This document shows positions 51,105 to 55,646 of a stretch of 55,646 nucleotides of DNA, piece by piece. The notes under the pieces were generated by a model, which was not told the DNA's origin, ran no database searches, and saw only the letters and a program-made list of their open reading frames with translations. This stretch comes from Nitritalea halalkaliphila LW7. GTDB lineage: Bacteria; Bacteroidota; Bacteroidia; Cytophagales; Cyclobacteriaceae. The DNA is taken from positions 55 to 55,700 of the forward strand of contig NZ_AJYA01000011.1 in the NCBI RefSeq assembly GCF_000265075.1, written 5' to 3'. Within the stretch, counting starts at the first letter, position 1; every line of letters begins with the position of its first letter. The translations under genes were made by a program, and so were the position numbers.

Positions 51105-51330
51105 AACGTATACCAAGAGCCAGTTAGCCCTCCGAAATGGTCAGGATAGGCCCGAGATTTGGGTCGCCTACGCAGGTAAAATTTACGACGTGTCCAGTTC
51201 GCGGCTTTGGAAAAATGGCAAGCATTATGAGCACTGGGCTGGTCAGGACCTGACGGAGGAGCTGGCGCAAGCTCCTCATACGGAGCAGGTTTTTTTAAAA
51301 TTTGAAGTCATAGGAACGCTAAAAATATGA
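51097..51330 (+). CDS. small cytochrome b5-like heme/steroid-binding protein
   Basis: 77 residues matching the Cyt-b5 domain: TKSQLALRNGQDRPEIWVAY, then GKIYDVSSSRLW and HYEHWAGQDLTEELAQAP. The usual first heme motif HPGG is absent, replaced by NGKHYEHWAG, a form seen in the MAPR/steroid-binding branch. One or both of the remaining histidines (HYEH, PHTEQ) could bind heme. Its ATG overlaps the end of the arginase-like gene and its stop overlaps the next start (51327), so these genes are translationally coupled. Confidence 0.75.
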   Translation: MVKTYTKSQLALRNGQDRPEIWVAYAGKIYDVSSSRLWKNGKHYEHWAGQDLTEELAQAPHTEQVFLKFEVIGTLKI

Positions 51331-52171
51331 TCGTATTAGCAGACAGCGGTGCCAGTAAAACAGACTGGAGAGTCATCGATAAGGGGAAAATTACGCAGTT
51401 TCGTAGCCCGGGTTTTAACCCTAACTATCAGCATGATGCGGAAATTCGTGAGGCCCTCAATCAAGAGTTTCTTAAGGACTTAGGAACGCAAGCGGAAAAG
51501 GTGTTCTTTTACGGTGCAGGCTGTACGCTGCCAGAAAATAAAAAGCGTGTAGCAGAGCGACTGCGGGAAGTTTTCCCCAGCGCTATACTGGACGTGCAGC
51601 ATGACATGATGGCCGCGGCACGAGCCACGCTCGGGCGAAAGGCAGGAATCTCCTGTATCCTAGGCACCGGAAGTAATAGCTGTGATTATAATGGTGCTGA
51701 GATCATCGCCAAACGTCCCGCCCCAGGCTTTATCTTAGGCGATGAAGGCAGTGGTTCTGCTATCGGTAAGCAGTTTATCCTAGATTTTATTCATGATGAA
51801 ATGCCACTACATATCCGGGAAAAGCTTCTGAAGAAGCAAGCATTGGACTACCCGACCATCATCCAACAGGTATACCAGGCTCCTTTTCCAGGAAAATATT
51901 TGGCTAGCTTCTGTGAATTTATAACGGAAAATAAATCAGATCCCTACTGTTTTTTATTAATTGAACAGGCTTTCGTAAAATTCTTTGAGAAGCATGTGCT
52001 GAAATACGAGAATTATACCGAGAAAACTGTTAGCTTTGTAGGGTCGATTGCTTTTTATAATAGTGATATCCTGCGTCGTGTGGCCACGCGTTTTCAAATG
52101 CCGGTCGCTACGATTCTGGAAAGCCTATTGCTGGTCTCACCCTCTATCATTCTGCCGATGAAAACGACTGA
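51327..52171 (+). CDS. BadF/BcrA-type amino-sugar kinase, frameshifted at its end
   Basis: An ASKHA-fold kinase of about 281 residues. Phosphate 1 (LADSGASKTDWRV), phosphate 2 (LGTGSNSCDYN) and the GDEGSGSAIGKQFI loop are visible. Members phosphorylate N-acetylglucosamine or, in the MurK type, both GlcNAc and N-acetylmuramic acid. In the given sequence the frame runs straight into murQ, but a missing C near 52124-52126 explains this. The restored frame ends ILESPIAGLTLYHSADEND with TGA at 52169-52171, the family's usual ending. It overlaps the murQ start by 14 bp. With MurQ it would convert MurNAc to GlcNAc-6-phosphate. Confidence 0.88.
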
Positions 52172-52970
52172 AAGCCCCTCATTATACGATAACCTCGAAC
52201 TTATGGAGGTCGGAGATTTACTCCGCCACATGAACGAGGAAGACCATAAGGTACCCGAAGCGGTGGCTAAGGTGCTTCCGAATGTAGAACAGTTTATTCA
52301 CGCACTCGTCCCCCGTATGCAGGCAGGAGGGCGCCTCTTTTACATAGGAGCGGGCACTAGTGGCAGGCTGGGCATCTTAGATGCCTCCGAATGCCCGCCT
52401 ACTTATGGGGTACCGGATGATGTGGTTATCGGTCTCATCGCGGGAGGCGATCAGGCCATTCGAAAGGCAGTAGAAAATGCTGAGGATGATGAAGAGCAGG
52501 GCTGGATCGATATACAGCAGCATGGTTTTCATCCTCAGGACAGCGTTATCGGCATCGCCGCTTCAGGCACTACGCCCTATGTGATCGGGGCTATCCGTAT
52601 GGCGCGCGAAAAAGGGCTTTTAACGGCCTGTATTACCTGTAACGCCGATACACCTTTAGCCGCAGTCTCCGAGCATCCCATCGCTGCTATCGTGGGTCCC
52701 GAGTTTGTTACTGGAAGTACGCGCATGAAGGCGGGTACCGCCCAAAAGCTTTTGCTTAACATGATTTCCACAAGTGTCATGATCAAGCTGGGAAGGGTAA
52801 AAGGAAATAAAATGGTCGATATGCAGCTCTCAAATGAAAAGCTCGTGCTCCGTGGGACCCGAATGATTATGGAATCTACAGGCCTAGCTGAAGCAGAGGC
52901 CAAGGAACTTCTCCTAACCAAAGGCTCTGTTCGGGCAGCCGTGGAAGACTTCTATAAGCCTAAGCCATAA
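52158..52970 (+). CDS. murQ: N-acetylmuramic acid 6-phosphate etherase
   Basis: Removes the lactyl ether of MurNAc-6-phosphate, giving GlcNAc-6-phosphate and D-lactate, in peptidoglycan recycling. About 270 residues from the ATG at 52158. The SIS-domain motifs are intact: YIGAGTSGRLGILDASECPP, AGGDQAIRKAVENAEDD, GIAASGTTPYVIGA and TGSTRMKAGTAQKLLLNM. The catalytic glutamates fall in the DASE and AENAEDD-type segments. It appears fused to the kinase only because of an upstream frameshift. No frameshift in murQ itself. Confidence 0.95.
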   Translation: MKTTESPSLYDNLELMEVGDLLRHMNEEDHKVPEAVAKVLPNVEQFIHALVPRMQAGGRLFYIGAGTSGRLGILDASECPPTYGVPDDVVIGLIAGGDQAIRKAVENAEDDEEQGWIDIQQHGFHPQDSVIGIAASGTTPYVIGAIRMAREKGLLTACITCNADTPLAAVSEHPIAAIVGPEFVTGSTRMKAGTAQKLLLNMISTSVMIKLGRVKGNKMVDMQLSNEKLVLRGTRMIMESTGLAEAEAKELLLTKGSVRAAVEDFYKPKP

Positions 52971-53020
52971 CCCGCTGATACACTTTTATTTATTTCATCG
53001 AAATAACAAATTATTTATCG

Positions 53021-53028
53021 TATATTTG
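53021..53028 (+). promoter_or_regulatory. candidate -7 box for the RsuA-type gene
   Basis: TATATTTG, exact TAnnTTTG match, about 60 bp before the ATG at 53088. Confidence 0.5.
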
Positions 53029-53087
53029 CAGCCCCGTAGCGCGATGCTCGGGGTTTATTCATTTACAGCAGGGATGTTGCAATACGC

Positions 53088-54335
53088 ATGAAAAATAACA
53101 AGAACAACAAAAGTAATGCGCCTAAGGGCGTTTCCAACAAGTCTGGTGCTGCGTCTAAGCCTTTTAAGCCGCGTGCGACAAGTTCCAAGCGGTTCCGCAA
53201 AAGGAAAAGAGGCTCCGTACACAGCCAAGTCCACTCAAGAAGGAGATTTTGCAGCGAGGGTGAAGCGGATGTTGGCCACGGGCCAAATCGAAGAAACGGA
53301 TGTCGCCAAAGCAGTGCAGCAGTATAAAAAATCTGAGGCGCGCGATCAGGAGCGTTATGGAAAGGGCCCTAAGGGAGTTACAGCGAAGGGGGAGCGCTCA
53401 GGAAAGCCTGGCTTTAAAGCGGAAAAGGCTACCGAGAAGGAAGCAGCACCGCGGACCTATGTCGGTAGAGACAAGCAGGAGCGCCCGGTTTTTGGCGAAG
53501 CCAAAGAAGGAAAAGGCAAAAGAAAGCCTTTTAAGGAGACGAAAGGGAGAGGTAGCGTGACAGAAGAGCAGGAGCGCCTTCCTATGACTTCTCGCGTATC
53601 GAAGAGAAGCGTAATAAGACACCGAAGACCTCACTGCGTCTCAATAAATTTATCGCTAACGCGGGGATTTGTTCCAGAAGGGAGGCGGATACGCTGATCG
53701 CTGAAGGGGAAGTGAAGGTGAATGGAGAAGTGGTGACGGCCTTAGGCGCGCAGGTGTCGCCTACGGATGTCGTGACCTATAAAGGAAAGCGTATCTATCC
53801 GGAGAAGCCTGTCTATGTGCTGTTAAACAAGCCGAAAGACTTTATCACCACCACCGATGACCCATTAGAGCGCAAAACGGTGATGAATCTGGTGAAAAGC
53901 GCTGGTAAGGAACGTCTGTTTCCTGTGGGGCGTTTAGACCGTAACACGACGGGCTTACTGCTATTTACAAATGATGGCGAGTTGGCGGCCAAGCTGTCGC
54001 ATCCAAGTAATAAAATCAAAAAGATCTATCAGGTTACGCTGGATAAGCCGCTTACACGTGGGGATGAGGAGACGATTTTAGCGGGCTTTGAGCTGGAAGA
54101 TGGCGCTGTACAGGTGGATGACATGCAGGTGCTTTCAAAGGATCGCCGCATTTTAGGTCTGGAGATTCATATCGGTAGAAATCGTATCGTACGCCGTATT
54201 TTTGCCCATTTCGGGTATGAGGTAACTGCGCTCGATCGTGTGATGTATGCTGGGCTCACGAAAAAAGACATCAAAAGAGGGGATTATCGGTTCTTAACTG
54301 AGAAAGAGGTGGTCAACTTAAAGTATTTCAAGTAA
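53088..54335 (+). CDS. RsuA/RluB-family rRNA pseudouridine synthase with long basic N-terminal tail, two frameshifts
   Basis: About 416 residues over three frames, with breaks near 53190-53200 and 53575-53584. The second repair restores YDFSRIEEKRNKTPKTSL. The first ~180 residues are disordered and Lys/Gly/Arg-rich. An S4 domain follows (LRLNKFIANAGICSRREAD), then the catalytic domain with GRLDRNTTGLLLFTN carrying the essential Asp, and RNRIVRRIFAHFGYEV. These enzymes make pseudouridine in 16S (RsuA) or 23S (RluB/RluE/RluF) rRNA; the target cannot be decided. The poorly conserved tail is common in Bacteroidota members. Confidence 0.88.
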
Positions 54336-54388
54336 GCCGCTTCAGCTGCTTTTTGACAGTTTAGTAGCTGATGCTGAACAATCCTTAG

Positions 54389-54429
54389 GGGCTGTGCTTT
54401 TCTTTTAGAGAAAGTGCAGCCTTTTTTTT
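54389..54429 (+). terminator. terminator after the RsuA-type gene
   Basis: Imperfect stem GGCTGTGCTTTTCT/AGAAAGTGCAGCC (G-U pairs) followed by T8, 54 bp after the stop codon. Confidence 0.8.
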
Positions 54430-54725
54430 GTGTGTGCTAGCGAAAAAAGAGGGATATTTAGAGAGAAAAAAGGAAGAAGATGCGGTGAAGTCCAAACAAC
54501 TTAGACCGATTTTAAATTAATAAGATAAATAGTATGCATGCCTACTATTTTGTATTTTGCATTTCAATACGGGTAAGCGGTTCGTGTGATATGAAACGAG
54601 AAAAAACAGAAAGCAAAGCGGTTCGGGTGGCTTTAAGTGCTGCGGAGATGGGGGTCTTGGATTCCAGCGGGCAAGGGGTTTTTGGCTGCAGTCCCGTGTG
54701 GGCTTTCCTTGGTAGCGCTGGGCAG
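54430..54725. other. spacer, no gene recognised
   Basis: About 300 bp between the RsuA-type gene's terminator and the tRNA-Phe unit. ORFs on both strands overlap the tRNA and lack any protein motif, so I reject them. The AT-rich first part may carry nothing; I see no promoter I would defend. Confidence 0.4.
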
Positions 54726-54755
54726 AAAAAGAAAAAGCCCTCAGAGAGGGCTTTT
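54726..54755 (-). terminator. terminator after tRNA-Phe
   Basis: Stem AAAAGCCCTC/GAGGGCTTTT (54733-54742 with 54746-54755), followed on the minus strand by a U-rich tract. It begins two bases after the tRNA 3' end. Confidence 0.85.
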
Positions 54756-54757
54756 CG

Positions 54758-54830
54758 TGGTGATGAGTGGACTCGAACCACCGACTCACGGATTTTCAGT
54801 CCGATGCTCTACCAACTGAGCTACATCACC
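54758..54830 (-). tRNA. tRNA-Phe (GAA)
   Basis: 73 nt, all four arms intact: acceptor GGTGATG/CATCACC, D-arm GCTCAGTTGGTAGAGC, anticodon loop CTGAAAA with GAA, and T-arm GTGGTTCGAGTCCAC, with discriminator A. CCA is not encoded. A rho-independent terminator follows immediately on the same strand. Confidence 0.97.
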
Positions 54831-54937
54831 GTTTGACCGTTATTGTGATGCAAAGGTAGGCATAAGATCGATACTTGCAAATACTCTGAACAAAAAAATT
54901 ATCAAAAAAAACGTCAATAAACAATAAATCAAACAGT

Positions 54938-55646
54938 ATGAGTGTGTTACCTCAAATCGCTTTTTTGGTCATTTTTGCCATCGCAGGGGTGATTCTATAT
55001 AAGAGGATCTCTTTCTTACGTAGAAACATCTTTTTAGGCAAACGCGAGCAGCGGAATGACCAACCGGAAGAACGCTGGAAGACCATGTTGCTGGTGGCTT
55101 TAGGCCAAAAGAAGATGTTTAAGCGCTTTATTCCCGCGTTTCTTCACTTGTTAATCTATGTCGCCTTCATTATCATCAACTTGGAGGTGCTGGAATTTAT
55201 CATCGACGGCCTTTCGGGAGCGCACCGGATCTTTGCGCCAGCGCTAGGGGGGCTGTACACGGTAGCCATGAATATCTTCGAATTCCTCGCGATCGCCGTG
55301 CTCGTTTCATGTGTGGCCTTTCTGATTCGAAGAAATGTGATGCACATCAAGCGTTTCCGTATGGGGGAGCTGAAAGGCTGGCCGGCGCTGGATGCCAATT
55401 TGATTCTGATCATCGAGGTGATCTTAATGTTCGCCATTCTTACCATGAATGCCACGGATCAGATTTTAGCAGAGCGCGGAGTAGAAAAATACGTGCTGCT
55501 GGATGGGCTGTTTTTTAGTGGCTTGATTCAGCCGCTCTTCGTGGGGATGTCTGAGACGTGCGTCCAAGGCATCATCAGGGGACTAGGGCGTGGTGGTTCC
55601 ACATCGTCGGTATCTCGGTTGCATCTATGTGACGTACTCGAAACAC
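54938..55646 (+). CDS. membrane-anchored Fe-S oxidoreductase, N-terminal part, cut by window edge
   Basis: From the ATG at 54938, the first 210 residues read in one frame: an N-terminal helix, a KKMFKRFIPAFLHLLIYVAF segment and further helices, typical of the NarI-like membrane domain in front of heterodisulfide-reductase-type (Fe-S)-binding proteins. The end of the window shows two more frame shifts (about 55570-55590 and 55620). Beyond them the frame reads AWWFHIVGISVA and YVTYSKH, the conserved motif of this group. The iron-sulfur domains lie past the edge. Such proteins often pair with electron-transfer flavoprotein or lactate-oxidation genes, which are not visible here. Confidence 0.7.
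   Translation, partial: MSVLPQIAFLVIFAIAGVILYKRISFLRRNIFLGKREQRNDQPEERWKTMLLVALGQKKMFKRFIPAFLHLLIYVAFIIINLEVLEFIIDGLSGAHRIFAPALGGLYTVAMNIFEFLAIAVLVSCVAFLIRRNVMHIKRFRMGELKGWPALDANLILIIEVILMFAILTMNATDQILAERGVEKYVLLDGLFFSGLIQPLFVGMSETCVQGIIRGLGRGGSTSSVSRLHLCDVLET

Noticed and set aside
51327..52970. Bifunctional amino-sugar kinase/MurQ fusion enzyme
   Set aside because: The linker residues make no sense, whereas the adjacent frame gives the kinase family's normal C-terminus and stop overlapping a murQ start. One missing base explains the fusion.
54534..54836. Plus-strand ORF of 100 codons over the tRNA region
   Set aside because: It reads through tRNA-Phe antisense and its terminator, with no protein motif.
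3432..55646. Widespread programmed frameshifting or genome decay
   Set aside because: The breaks hit essential genes with no shared slippery site or stimulatory structure, and many fall in short homopolymers, as expected of sequencing error.
1..55646. CRISPR arrays, insertion sequences, prophage or integron signals
   Set aside because: No regularly spaced repeats, transposase, integrase or phage genes were seen on either strand.

Overview
The window comes from a Bacteroidota genome. The evidence is a set of -7 boxes matching TAnnTTTG, a Rho factor with a long charged N-terminal extension, an AccD without the usual zinc ribbon, a type IX secretion (T9SS) surface protein with a C-terminal sorting domain next to recO, and many lipoproteins with lipobox signals. 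I cannot place it below phylum. It is mostly chromosomal housekeeping DNA; I see no phage, insertion sequence or CRISPR array.

About twenty conserved genes are interrupted by single-base frameshifts. Where I could reconstruct the reading frame, the break is usually one missing or extra base, often in an A/T homopolymer, and the protein continues normally in the next frame. This is best explained as residual long-read consensus error, so these loci are annotated below as single intact genes with the break position noted. One result is that the apparent kinase-MurQ fusion at 51.3-53.0 kb is an artefact: it is two overlapping genes.

Layout. 0-3 kb: tandemly duplicated beta-propeller genes and the start of a lipoprotein gene, minus strand. 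3.4-7.9 kb: a very large repeat-built AsmA/TamB-like envelope protein. 8.2 kb: a tiny independent transcription unit with promoter, 28-codon ORF/tRNA-like fold and terminator. 8.6-17 kb: rluD, a PLP enzyme, an AlbA-domain protein, uvrB, a DUF4105 (Lnb-like) protein, chrA and a 2OG-Fe(II) oxygenase. 17-22 kb: a lipoprotein, serS, a prolyl oligopeptidase and a SnoaL-like protein. 22-30.3 kb, minus: a PAS histidine kinase, rho, then recO-porZ-tdk-ferredoxin. 30.4-34.4 kb, plus: an unknown two-domain protein and an M14 carboxypeptidase.

34.6-40.1 kb, minus: the complete cell-shape cluster mreB-mreC-mreD-mrdA-rodA. Divergent from it, 40.4-45.4 kb, plus: rimP-nusA-infB, behind a promoter and a strong leader hairpin. 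45.5-55.6 kb: a small membrane protein, cstA, accD, an isolated nqrF, an arginase-superfamily protein, a cytochrome b5-like protein, a sugar kinase with murQ (peptidoglycan recycling), an RsuA/RluB-type pseudouridine synthase, tRNA-Phe, and the start of a membrane-anchored Fe-S oxidoreductase.

The most interesting items are the seven-repeat AsmA-like protein, the small transcription unit at 8.2 kb, the duplicated propellers with a 119-bp identical tract and a vestigial downstream start codon, the stand-alone nqrF, and the arginase-like protein that lacks two of six expected metal ligands.
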